Shown: in pieces, positions 6,592-12,529 of the stretch
Layout of the letters: every line of letters begins with the position of its first letter
Numbering within the stretch: position 1 is the stretch's first letter
Assembly: GCA_036258135.1 (NCBI GenBank)
Contig: DATAEG010000105.1
Location: 1-13,277, forward strand
Length of the DNA: 13,277 bases
Reading direction: 5' to 3'
From: DATAEG01 sp036258135
GTDB taxonomy: Bacteria > Actinomycetota > Actinomycetes > Mycobacteriales > Jatrophihabitantaceae
Position numbers and translations under genes: made by a program
Notes under the pieces: model-generated
The model's input: only the letters and a program-made list of their open reading frames with translations
Database searches by the model: none
What the model was told of the DNA's origin: nothing

Positions 6592-7497
6592 TCATTCCGC
6601 GACCGGCACGATCCTGATCGGCCGGTAAACCAGCGCCGGGGAGTCGGCGGATGCGCGGCAGGTCAGCTTCTCCGGCCGCGCCCGGTGCACCGCGACGGTT
6701 ACCTCGACAGGCCCGTGCAGGGTCGCCAGCCCGACCACGGTGGGCTCGCCGTGCCTGCGGTGTACGCCGGTGACGCGGACCTCGTCGACCCGCCGCAATG
6801 CCAGCTGCTCGTGCGCGAACGCCATCGCCGCCTGCGCGGCTGGGACGTAGCCAACCCGGCCGCGCAGCAGGGCGCCGACCACCTCACCCGCATCGGCGGC
6901 GTCAATGAACTCGCGCGCCGCGAAGGGCAGCACCCGTCCGTACATCAGCCCGGTCGGCAGCACCAGGACGTTCGCGGCGAACCGCTCCCCGCCGATGTGG
7001 CTGCACTCCCACACCCGGTCCGGGCACAGCTCGGCGAATGCGCGGGCCACCGGCCGGCCGCGCAGGGCGCAGCACACGTCATGCCGGCTGTGCGCGCAGA
7101 CGAGAAAGGTCGGCTGGGGCAGCCGCACGCCCTCGGTTCCGTCCAGAGCGAGGTCCAGCAGATCTGTGTCGAACCGGTAGCTGCCCCACCGCTGCTCCTC
7201 CCGTCCGGCCCGGCAGTCCGCCAGCGCCCACCGGCGCAGCCCACCGGCGCGGGTCCGTCCGAAATGGCGGATCGCCAGCGTCCGGATCCCCTTGGCCGCC
7301 GCCTTTCGTTCCAGCTCAGCGGCGATCTCATGGTCGAAGCGTGACGCGCCTAGGCCTGCGACGCCCCACGGCCCTGGCTGCTCGACGAGCAGTACCCGTC
7401 CCGCGGGGAAGGCGGTACCGAGCATGGGGTCGCCACGCAACTGGGCACGGAGGGCGCAGCGCTCCAGCGTCTCGCGCGGGACCGGTACTTGGCGCAC
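6592..7497 (-). CDS. Sucrase-ferredoxin-like protein (thioredoxin-fold [2Fe-2S] type)
   Basis: A 301-aa member of the Suc_Fer-like family, related to thioredoxin-like ferredoxins and yeast Apd1. Likely cluster-binding residues lie in CAHSRHDVCC (134-143) and CSHIGGERFAANV (165-177), the family hallmark. In Apd1, as I recall, two Cys and two His (HxxxH) hold the cluster; here the first His (167) is kept but the position of the second is Glu 171, the usual bacterial variant. LPTGLMYGRVLP (180-191) follows as expected. It is a probable cytoplasmic electron carrier; no partner is proven. The gene begins with GTG 22 nt after the JmjC oxygenase stop and an in-frame TAG lies just upstream, so the start cannot be earlier. 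Cotranscription with the oxygenase and the repeat-peptide gene is likely. It converges with the YCII gene, with one base between stop codons. Confidence 0.88.
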   Translation of the reverse strand: MRQVPVPRETLERCALRAQLRGDPMLGTAFPAGRVLLVEQPGPWGVAGLGASRFDHEIAAELERKAAAKGIRTLAIRHFGRTRAGGLRRWALADCRAGREEQRWGSYRFDTDLLDLALDGTEGVRLPQPTFLVCAHSRHDVCCALRGRPVARAFAELCPDRVWECSHIGGERFAANVLVLPTGLMYGRVLPFAAREFIDAADAGEVVGALLRGRVGYVPAAQAAMAFAHEQLALRRVDEVRVTGVHRRHGEPTVVGLATLHGPVEVTVAVHRARPEKLTCRASADSPALVYRPIRIVPVAE

Positions 7498-7519
7498 GAG
7501 GGGCTAGTGTCCTGTGGCG

Positions 7520-8785
7520 CTAGCTCGGGACGACGATAGCGTCGCGGAGCAAGTGGCGGGCCAGCACCATCTGCTCGGTGGCGTCCAGGCCGGGCAGCTG
7601 CGCCGGGGTGAACTCCGTCCCGGTGAGCACCCACTTGATGGCGGACTCGGTGTTGCCCGGCATCGAGACTGTCTTGTCCATGACGCGCACGGTGACCTTG
7701 TCGTCGGCAGTGCTCAGCGTGGCGCGCACTCCACCGCGCAGCCGCAGCGGCGTCGACGGAGTCAGCGACCCGGCGGCAGCCGATTGGGCCAGTGGGGCGA
7801 TCGGTTCGGGCCGGGTGTCAGCGGCCAGCGTCGCACCCAGGCGCGCGGCCACTGTGGCGGTGAGGTCGTCGCCGCTGTCCTTGAGCATCTCCACGACGGC
7901 TTCGAGGGTGGCCCGCAGGTGAGGTGCGAGGGTGTCCGGGTCGGCCAGATCAGCGCCGGCGGGCAGAGAGGTCCGCAGTTCCGGCCTGGTCTTCGCGGCC
8001 CGAAGCAGTTCGCTGACGATGTTCGTCCGGGTGATCGGGTGGACACCGACGGTCAGGTGGATCGACAGCTCGCCCTGAGCTACCGCGGAGTGCAGGTAGC
8101 CGCGCGGTAGATAGAGCGAATCCCCGGGCGCCAGCTCGGTGTCCATCAGTGGCGGCTCCGTGGCCCGGGCGGCCACCTCGGCGCGGACGGATTCCCACGG
8201 CTGCTCGGCGAGCGGATCGGCAACCACCGGCTCGTGGATCCGCCACCGCTTACGGCCGGTCACCTGAAGCACGAAGACCTCGTGCGTGTCGTAGTGGGCG
8301 GCAAAGCCCTGGTTCTGCGGCGGCGTGATGTAGGCGTTTATCTGAGTGGGATGCCCAAGTTCCTCGGACAGCCGTGTCGAGAAGGCCACCAGCGGCGGCC
8401 AGGTGCGGTGCAGAGCCTGTAGCACCAGCGTGGCGCCGTCGGCGATCAGATCGAGGATCTTGTCGTCCGCGGCCTGGTCGGCGATCGCGGCGCCGGCGCC
8501 GCCCGAACGGGTGAAGCGCGTCGGCTGGATGACGTTCCCTTCCTTCGCCATGCGCAGGAACGGGGTGCGCAGCCCACGCCGCGAGACGAGTTCGTCCACG
8601 GCCGCCGCGTCGAGCAGGTCGGCGAAGCCGCGGCCGCCGAGCTCGGCGGCCGAGCGCAGGAGCGGCCGGCGCGCCCAGTAGTCCCGGGCGAAATCCTCGA
8701 CCGAAAGCCCGGTGGCTCGCCGCAGCGCAGACTCGGGGTGGCGGCTCGCGACCGCCACCCCGGTCGGGTGGTTCTGATCAGTCAT
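7520..8785 (-). CDS. JmjC/cupin-like Fe(II)/2-oxoglutarate oxygenase (RoxA/YcfD-type fold)
   Basis: A 421-aa cupin_4 (COG2850) protein. Characterised relatives (YcfD/RoxA, NO66, MINA53) are protein hydroxylases acting on Arg or His of ribosomal proteins with Fe(II), O2 and 2-oxoglutarate. The N-terminal part has DYWARRPLLR (35-44). The jelly-roll core has NAYITPPQNQGFAAHYDTHE (150-169), giving the metal-binding HxD (His164, Asp166), then VFVLQVTGRKRW (170-181) and GDSLYLPRGYLHSA (221-234) with distal His232. All three iron ligands are present. A C-terminal helical and winged segment (about 255-421) resembles the dimerisation/wHTH part of the RoxA group. It lies 34 bp downstream of a Gly/Asp/Ala repeat peptide and 22 bp upstream of an Fe-S carrier, suggesting one transcription unit. 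The substrate could be that peptide, a ribosomal protein, or something else; sequence alone does not decide. Confidence 0.88.
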   Translation of the reverse strand: MTDQNHPTGVAVASRHPESALRRATGLSVEDFARDYWARRPLLRSAAELGGRGFADLLDAAAVDELVSRRGLRTPFLRMAKEGNVIQPTRFTRSGGAGAAIADQAADDKILDLIADGATLVLQALHRTWPPLVAFSTRLSEELGHPTQINAYITPPQNQGFAAHYDTHEVFVLQVTGRKRWRIHEPVVADPLAEQPWESVRAEVAARATEPPLMDTELAPGDSLYLPRGYLHSAVAQGELSIHLTVGVHPITRTNIVSELLRAAKTRPELRTSLPAGADLADPDTLAPHLRATLEAVVEMLKDSGDDLTATVAARLGATLAADTRPEPIAPLAQSAAAGSLTPSTPLRLRGGVRATLSTADDKVTVRVMDKTVSMPGNTESAIKWVLTGTEFTPAQLPGLDATEQMVLARHLLRDAIVVPS

Positions 8786-8819
8786 GCGCTAACGCAGGGC
8801 GGCGCTAGGTCCGGCCGGC

Positions 8820-9122
8820 TCAGGCTCCCGAGTCAGCGCCACCGTCGGCACCGCCGTCAGCGCCTGCGTCACCGGCGCCGCCGTCACCACCGGCACCGCC
8901 GTCCGCTCCACCGTCCTGCACGCCAGCCACGCCATCAGCGCTGCCGTCGGCCGGACCCTCGGCACCACCGTCACCGGCACCGCCGTCGGCGCCGCCGTCA
9001 CCACCGGCACCGCCGTCCGCGCCGCCATCCTGCACGCCCGGCACGCCATCGGCGCCGCCGTCCGCCGGACCTTCGGTGTCTTCCGGGCCGGTCGTCGTGT
9101 AACCGTCGTCGTTGACGCTCAT
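8820..9122 (-). CDS. Gly/Asp/Ala-rich tandem-repeat peptide, candidate partner or substrate of the JmjC oxygenase
   Basis: I do not recognise this 100-aa protein. It has a short leader-like segment (MSVNDDGYTTTGPEDT, 1-16) followed by two copies of a 38-residue unit (17-54 and 55-92; 31 of 38 identical) and a tail of GAD repeats. Both units start EGPADG, contain GVQDGGADGGAGGDGG, and continue with DGGA-like triplets. Composition is 39 Gly, 19 Asp and 18 Ala, with no Lys, Arg, His, Cys or aromatic residue except one Tyr, giving a net charge near -22. Expression is supported by GGAGG 5 nt before the ATG, the strongest ribosome binding site in the operon, and by position 34 bp before the oxygenase. 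Possible roles are a modified (RiPP-like) peptide, a metal-binding acidic peptide, or an unstructured accessory. There is no signal peptide or membrane helix. Low-complexity GC-rich DNA can make false ORFs, but the ribosome binding site and the duplication in protein phase argue against that. Confidence 0.68.
   Translation of the reverse strand: MSVNDDGYTTTGPEDTEGPADGGADGVPGVQDGGADGGAGGDGGADGGAGDGGAEGPADGSADGVAGVQDGGADGGAGGDGGAGDAGADGGADGGADSGA
8847..9074 (-). repeat. Two tandem copies of a 114-bp unit inside the repeat-peptide gene
   Basis: The copies occupy 8961-9074 and 8847-8960 and encode 38 residues each. The first 29 residues of the two units differ at only two positions (Gly23/Ser61 and Pro28/Ala66). 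The period is an exact multiple of three, so duplication kept the reading frame. Shorter GGNGGNGCN repeats occur inside each unit. Confidence 0.8.
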
Positions 9123-9127
9123 CCAAA

Positions 9128-9132
9128 CCTCC
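9128..9132 (-). promoter_or_regulatory. Strong ribosome binding site of the repeat-peptide gene
   Basis: The minus strand reads GGAGG, then TTTGG (5 nt), then ATG at 9122. Neither downstream gene of the operon has a comparable site, so the peptide may be the most heavily translated product. Confidence 0.6.
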
Positions 9133-9200
9133 AGGTGTAGGGGCGCGCGCTAGCGGAGGGCTTCAGCGCGGGTGATGCGGCGGGAAGTTCCACCGACCAC

Positions 9201-9231
9201 AACCTAGACCCGCGCACCTGGGCCGGGTCAG
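9201..9231 (-). promoter_or_regulatory. Possible promoter of the peptide/oxygenase/ferredoxin operon
   Basis: On the minus strand CTGACC (9226-9231) and TAGGTT (9201-9206) are 19 bp apart, within the 130-bp gap upstream of the repeat peptide. The -10 fits TANNNT; the spacing is longer than ideal. It would give a leader of about 70 nt. Confidence 0.28.
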
Positions 9232-9252
9232 GCACCCACGGCCTACCTGTGG

Positions 9253-9450
9253 TCAGCCGCCAAGCGGGCCGGGCAACGGCTTGGGCGCCAACGGTTGGGG
9301 CTCACCGGGAGCGGGCGTCGGGGTGGGCAACGGGGCTGGGTTGGGCACGGGGTCCGGACGTTCCGGATGCGGCGCGGGCGGCTCGGGGGGCGTCAGCGGC
9401 TCCGGATCGAGCGGTGGCCGGGCACCGGGATCGGGCTCGATCGGTGGCAT
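9253..9450 (-). CDS. Hypothetical proline-rich small protein
   Basis: From the ATG at 9450 this encodes 65 aa of which 29 are Pro, mostly as xP or PP pairs (PPLDPEPLTPPEPPAPHPE, then LPTPTPAPGEPQP), ending KPLPGPLGG. It would be unfolded and extended. The frame is open upstream to ATGs at 9582 and 9618, which would add a basic, Arg-rich segment; no start has a clear ribosome binding site. It lies between menG and the repeat-peptide gene, on the same strand, 130 bp before the latter. GC-rich proline-biased frames arise easily by chance, so existence as a gene is doubtful. If real, its prolines are a possible alternative target for the nearby oxygenase. Confidence 0.38.
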   Translation of the reverse strand: MPPIEPDPGARPPLDPEPLTPPEPPAPHPERPDPVPNPAPLPTPTPAPGEPQPLAPKPLPGPLGG

Positions 9451-9618
9451 GCTCAGTTGGGATACGACGACCGACGGGACCACACGGATCGGGCATGGCC
9501 GGCGTTGGTGACCGGCAGCGTAGGCCTTGCCCGCGAAAGCGCGGAGCGTTCTGTGCGGAGCGGTTTCGCGGGGTGATCTCATGAGTCCAACTATGGCCCG
9601 TACGGGTGGCGGACGCAC

Positions 9619-10350
9619 CTACCGCAGCGGCTTGACGGCTCGGTGCAGAGCCACGATGCCACCAGTGAGGTTGCGCCATTGGACGCGTTGCCAGCCGTTG
9701 GCGGCGATGACCGCGGCCAGCTCGGCCTGGCTCGGCCATCCGCGGATCGACTCGGCGAGGTAAACGTAGGCATCGGGGTTGCTCGACACGCGCCGGGCGA
9801 TCCACGGCAGCGCACGCATGAGGTAACGCAGGTAGATCATCCGGAACGGCGCGAACGTCGGCCGGCTGAACTCGCACACCGCGAGGACGCCGCCCGGGCG
9901 GGTAACCCGGGCCAGTTCCCGCAGGGCCACGGCGGGGTCGTGCACGTTGCGCAGCCCGAAACTGATGGTTACCGCCTCGAAGGCGCTGTCGGCGAAGGGC
10001 AGCGCCAGGGCATCCGCGGCCACGAACGGCAGCCGGCGACGTCCCGTGCGTGCCCGTCCGGCGCGCAGCATGCCGAGCGAAAAGTCGCACGCCACCGCGC
10101 GAGCACCCGTCTGGGCAAGTCCGGCCGTCGAGACACCCGTCCCGGCCGCGACGTCCAGCACCCAGTCGCCGGGCCGCAGGTCCAACGCCGCCGCGGTATG
10201 CCGTCGCCAGGACCGGTCCTGCCCGAACGACAGGACGGTGTTCGTCAGGTCATATCGGCGCGACACCTCGTCGAACATCCGCGCCACCTCGGCCGGCTCC
10301 TTGTCGAGGCCGGCGGCGTGCTCCGTGCGAACGTCCCGTGTGCTGGGCAT
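9619..10350 (-). CDS. menG: Demethylmenaquinone methyltransferase (UbiE/MenG family)
   Basis: This SAM-dependent enzyme performs the last step of menaquinone synthesis, methylating demethylmenaquinone at the membrane surface; menaquinone is the main respiratory quinone of actinobacteria. The 243-aa product has the UbiE N-terminal signature MFDEVSRRYDLTNTVLSFGQ (25-44), SAM motif I VLDVAAGTG (64-72), acidic Asp89, ISFGLRNV (129-136) and the second signature RVTRPGGVLAVCEFSRP (148-164), then SSNPDAYVYLAESIRGWP and the C-terminal NLTGGIVALHRAVKP. Similarity to mycobacterial MenG runs the whole length. The ATG at 10350 is assumed; a GTG at residue 7 is an alternative because conservation begins near GLDKEP. 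It is divergent from the inositol-monophosphatase-family gene with 42 bp between starts. No other menaquinone genes are in view. Confidence 0.93.
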   Translation of the reverse strand: MPSTRDVRTEHAAGLDKEPAEVARMFDEVSRRYDLTNTVLSFGQDRSWRRHTAAALDLRPGDWVLDVAAGTGVSTAGLAQTGARAVACDFSLGMLRAGRARTGRRRLPFVAADALALPFADSAFEAVTISFGLRNVHDPAVALRELARVTRPGGVLAVCEFSRPTFAPFRMIYLRYLMRALPWIARRVSSNPDAYVYLAESIRGWPSQAELAAVIAANGWQRVQWRNLTGGIVALHRAVKPLR

Positions 10351-10379
10351 CGGTTAAGTCTGGCGTACCGCGCGGCCCG

Positions 10380-10385
10380 TAGGGT
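10380..10385 (+). promoter_or_regulatory. Candidate -10 element for a leaderless inositol-monophosphatase-family mRNA
   Basis: TAGGGT ends 7 nt before the GTG at 10393, the placement expected when transcription begins at the start codon, which is common in actinobacteria. No clear -35 is seen. Confidence 0.35.
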
Positions 10386-10392
10386 CAGGTGC

Positions 10393-11142
10393 GTGCTCGA
10401 CGACCTGACCCTGGCCGCCGAGTTGGTGCGTGACGCCGGCCGTCTCGCCCTCGGCATGCGGTCGGCCGGTGTGTCCATCCGGCGGAAGACCTCGGTGTCC
10501 GACATCGTCACCGCTGCCGACCAGGCCGCCGAGGAACAGATGGTGACGCGGCTACGCGCGGAGCGCCCCGAGGACGGTGTCGTCGGAGAAGAAGGCGCCA
10601 ACGATCCCGGCGCCCGCACCTGGCTGCTCGACCCGATCGACGGCACCTACAACTACGCCTCAGGTGTGCCGTTCTGGTGCTCGGCGGCGGCGCTTCGGGA
10701 TGGTTCTAACCTCGTGCTGGGCGCGGTGTACGTCGCCGAGTCCGACGAGGTCTGGGTGGGCGGCGCGGGTCATCCCACGACCTGCAACGGTGCCGTCGTT
10801 CCCGCGCTCACCGACCGGCCGCTCAGCGACGTCTCGGTCTGTAGTTACCTCCATCCGGGCACGATCGGCGAGCCGCGACTGCGCGAGACGTTCATGGCGC
10901 TCACCGAGCCCGCCGCCACCGTGCGGATGCTCGGCTCGGGTTCGGTGGAGCTGGCGTATATCGCGGGCGGCCGGCTCGGGGCGTTCGCGCAGAACGACTG
11001 CCTCGACTGGGACTGGTATCCCGGCCGCGCCCTCGTCGAGTCAGCCGGCGGCGCGTCGAAGGTTCTGGAGAAGGCCGGCCACCGATGGCACCTGGCCGGC
11101 AATCGGGCCGCCGTGGCCGACCTGGTCGGCGTGCTGGCTTGA
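10393..11142 (+). CDS. Inositol monophosphatase family protein (possible histidinol-phosphatase or sugar-phosphate phosphatase)
   Basis: A 249-aa Mg2+-dependent, Li+-sensitive-type phosphatase. Motifs are complete: DIVTAADQAAEEQM (37-50), GEEG (65-68) with the metal-binding Glu, LLDPIDGTYNYASGVPFWC (78-96) containing DPIDGT, and the second metal signature around WDWYPGRALVESAGG (206-220). The family includes inositol-1-phosphatases, HisN histidinol-phosphatases, fructose-1,6-bisphosphatases and CysQ; the motifs do not separate these, and no his, ino or cys genes adjoin. The GTG at 10393 is chosen because MLDDLTLAAELVRDAG is the normal family N-terminus. The frame stays open upstream for about 750 bp opposite menG, but that part is shadow sequence. 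It ends 4 bp before a small inverted-repeat element. Confidence 0.9.
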   Translation: MLDDLTLAAELVRDAGRLALGMRSAGVSIRRKTSVSDIVTAADQAAEEQMVTRLRAERPEDGVVGEEGANDPGARTWLLDPIDGTYNYASGVPFWCSAAALRDGSNLVLGAVYVAESDEVWVGGAGHPTTCNGAVVPALTDRPLSDVSVCSYLHPGTIGEPRLRETFMALTEPAATVRMLGSGSVELAYIAGGRLGAFAQNDCLDWDWYPGRALVESAGGASKVLEKAGHRWHLAGNRAAVADLVGVLA

Positions 11143-11145
11143 GCG

Positions 11146-11251
11146 CTAGGACGGTGCTGACCAATCCCACCCGTCGCGAGCGGGGACAATGCCGCGAGCG
11201 CTGGATCTGAGCGCCGCGCAGCAGGACATGGATTGGTCAGCACGCTCCTAG
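11146..11251. mobile_element. MITE-like element with 18-bp terminal inverted repeats and CTAG duplication
   Basis: The left end GACGGTGCTGACCAATCC (11150-11167) and the right end, read as reverse complement GAGCGTGCTGACCAATCC (11230-11247), match at 16 of 18 positions, the last 14 perfectly. Each is flanked by CTAG (11146-11149 and 11248-11251). The 98-bp body holds no ORF. CTAG is a known preferred target of IS5-family elements (YTAR), so a miniature or deleted derivative is likely. It sits between two convergent genes, and the right CTAG contains the TAG stop of the DUF1707 gene, so insertion destroyed nothing. Because CTAG is its own complement, a long hairpin acting as a two-way terminator is the alternative reading; the 62-nt loop argues against a simple terminator. 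Confidence 0.55.
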
Positions 11252-11670
11252 TCCTCGATGCTGCTGATCGCCCGGACGATGATCGCCAGCACCGGGACGA
11301 GTAGGAACCAGATCCATTCGCGGGTGAAGAAGAAGAGCGCCAGCGCGATGAACGGCGAGAGGGCGATCAAGGTGCGTCCAAAGTGGCCGATCTCGCGACG
11401 GTGCGGTCGGACGGAGCCGTGTATCTCGGCCGGGACCATCGTCGACGGCGAGCGCGGCTTCGGCGGAATGGGTGCGGGGCGCGGCTCCGGAAGGTCGACG
11501 AAGAGCGGGGTGATGTCCTTCCACGTCCGCGCGGCATAGACCTGCGCGGACCGCTCGCCGTACTCCTCTGCGTCGATGCGTCCGGCGGACAGATGCTCGT
11601 CGAGTGCGCGGATAGCCGCGTCACGCTCCTCGCGACCGATCCGGATGCCGCCGTCATCGGGTTGCGTCAT
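11248..11670 (-). CDS. DUF1707 domain membrane protein
   Basis: A 140-aa protein with an N-terminal DUF1707 (SHOCT-like) domain: GIRIGREERDAAIRALDEHL (8-27), SAGRIDAEEYGERSAQVYAA (28-47) and DITPLFVDLPEP (52-63). A proline-rich linker (64-80) and a basic stretch follow, then two close hydrophobic segments (about 101-114 and 118-134, the latter WIWFLLVPVLAIIV) that form a C-terminal membrane hairpin. Function is unknown; the domain is frequent in actinobacterial membrane proteins. The ATG overlaps the stop of the DUF4229 gene as ATGA (11667-11670), so translation is likely coupled. The TAG stop lies inside the CTAG flank of the inverted-repeat element. The open frame extends upstream to 11985, but that part is out of phase with the real upstream gene and is rejected. 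Confidence 0.85.
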   Translation of the reverse strand: MTQPDDGGIRIGREERDAAIRALDEHLSAGRIDAEEYGERSAQVYAARTWKDITPLFVDLPEPRPAPIPPKPRSPSTMVPAEIHGSVRPHRREIGHFGRTLIALSPFIALALFFFTREWIWFLLVPVLAIIVRAISSIED

Positions 11671-11978
11671 GGCTGGGTCCCGCGGTCTTGCCCCGGCCTC
11701 GTCTGGTCGTCGGCCCTGCCGGAGAGCCGGGCGTCCAGCTCGCTGGTGCGACCCCGGCGAGCCTCGACCTGGCCGGTTACCCCGGCCACCAGCGCCTGGC
11801 GGGGCCGGGCCAGCAGCACGAAGGACAGCGGCACCGACAGCACCAAGGCGACGATGGCGCCGAGCAACCCGCGTACGCCGAACAGCCAGAGGACGCCGAA
11901 GAGCACGCCGAACAGCGCGATGCGCAGCAGCGTGTACACCCACAACGCGGCGAGCGGGTGGCTGGTGTGCTGCGACAT
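11667..11978 (-). CDS. DUF4229 family small membrane protein
   Basis: A 103-aa protein with two adjacent membrane helices (about 11-32, TLLRIALFGVLFGVLWLFGV; and about 38-57, LLGAIVALVLSVPLSFVLLA), a short turn, and a charged cytoplasmic tail rich in Arg, Asp and Gln. This pattern, with YTLLRIALF and LLARPRQ, matches the DUF4229 family of actinobacteria, which has no known function. The tail is likely disordered. A TACCCT element ends 6 nt before the ATG, consistent with a leaderless transcript that would also carry the overlapping DUF1707 gene. Confidence 0.78.
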   Translation of the reverse strand: MSQHTSHPLAALWVYTLLRIALFGVLFGVLWLFGVRGLLGAIVALVLSVPLSFVLLARPRQALVAGVTGQVEARRGRTSELDARLSGRADDQTRPGQDRGTQP

Positions 11979-11984
11979 GAGTCA

Positions 11985-11990
11985 AGGGTA
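11985..11990 (-). promoter_or_regulatory. Candidate -10 element for the DUF4229-DUF1707 pair
   Basis: On the minus strand TACCCT is followed by 6 nt and then ATG at 11978, fitting TANNNT with transcription starting at or next to the start codon. I see no -35 match in the short gap after the Lrp/AsnC gene. Confidence 0.33.
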
Positions 11991-12016
11991 CGAGAGGTGA
12001 GGGCGAGCGGGGGAGA

Positions 12017-12463
12017 TCAGTCCAGCGGCTGCACCCGATCCTCGAACTTCGTGGACAGCACGACGGTGGTGCGAGTGCGGGCCACGCCCCGAATGCGGTT
12101 CAGGGTACCGATCATGTGTTCGAGCGCGGGGACGTCCGTCACGCGCACCTTGACGACGTAGGACTCCTCGCCGGCGACGAACCAGCAGTCTTCGATCTCC
12201 GTGACCTCGCGCAGCTCGGACTCGACCCTCTGCTCGTCGGCGTCATCGCTAAGGAAGACGCCGATGAGCGCGCTCACTGAGTAGCCGAGAGCCGCGTGCT
12301 CGACGCCGGCGTGATACCCGGTGATCACCCCGGCGGTCTCGAGCTTGGCCACCCGCTCGTGCACGCTCGGCGCCGACAGACCCACCCGGCGGGACAACTC
12401 CGCGAAGGACATGCGCCCGTCCATACGGAGCGCGTTGACCAAGGCGCGATCGACGGCGTCCAC
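12017..12463 (-). CDS. Lrp/AsnC family transcriptional regulator
   Basis: With the GTG start at 12463 this is 148 aa, the normal Lrp/AsnC length. It starts MDAVDRALVNALRMDGRMSF, then a helix-turn-helix (AELSRRVGLSAPSVHERVAK, 21-40) and the linker LETAGVITGYHAGV. The C-terminal RAM (ligand-binding) domain follows, with SALIGVFL (64-71), VTEIEDCWFVAGEESYVVKV (88-107) and NRIRGVARTRTTVVLSTKFE (122-141). Such proteins assemble as dimers to octamers and sense amino acids or related metabolites; the target is unknown here. The frame remains open upstream to 12778, but those 105 residues are Arg/Pro-rich, overlap the S8 protease gene and have no family match, so the longer start is rejected. It may regulate a neighbour or itself; no operator was identified. 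Confidence 0.9.
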   Translation of the reverse strand: MDAVDRALVNALRMDGRMSFAELSRRVGLSAPSVHERVAKLETAGVITGYHAGVEHAALGYSVSALIGVFLSDDADEQRVESELREVTEIEDCWFVAGEESYVVKVRVTDVPALEHMIGTLNRIRGVARTRTTVVLSTKFEDRVQPLD

Positions 12464-12529
12464 GGCTACTAAGGATCGCAGGTTGACCTCGTCCTGGTGC
12501 CCGGCCCCTGGCGCCGAGGGGGACTTTAT

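Noticed and set aside
8823..9074. Repeat array considered as CRISPR or an intergenic repeat
   Set aside because: There are no unique spacers, repeats are directly adjacent, and the period fits codons.
8738..9115. Plus-strand His/Arg-rich repeat ORF opposite the repeat-peptide gene
   Set aside because: It is the complement of the GGN repeat, has no ribosome binding site, and the minus strand has both a strong site and operon context.
9643..10392. In-frame upstream extension of the inositol-monophosphatase-family gene
   Set aside because: Antisense to menG, with no family similarity; the conserved N-terminus starts at the GTG at 10393.
11143..11251. Simple Rho-independent terminator between the convergent genes
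   Set aside because: Arms are 62 nt apart, no U-tract follows either arm, and CTAG flanks match a transposition footprint better; kept only as an alternative.
11671..11985. N-terminal extension of the DUF1707 protein (to 245 aa)
   Set aside because: It overlaps the DUF4229 gene in another frame; the ATG at 11670 is placed by an ATGA junction and the DUF1707 domain starts just after it.
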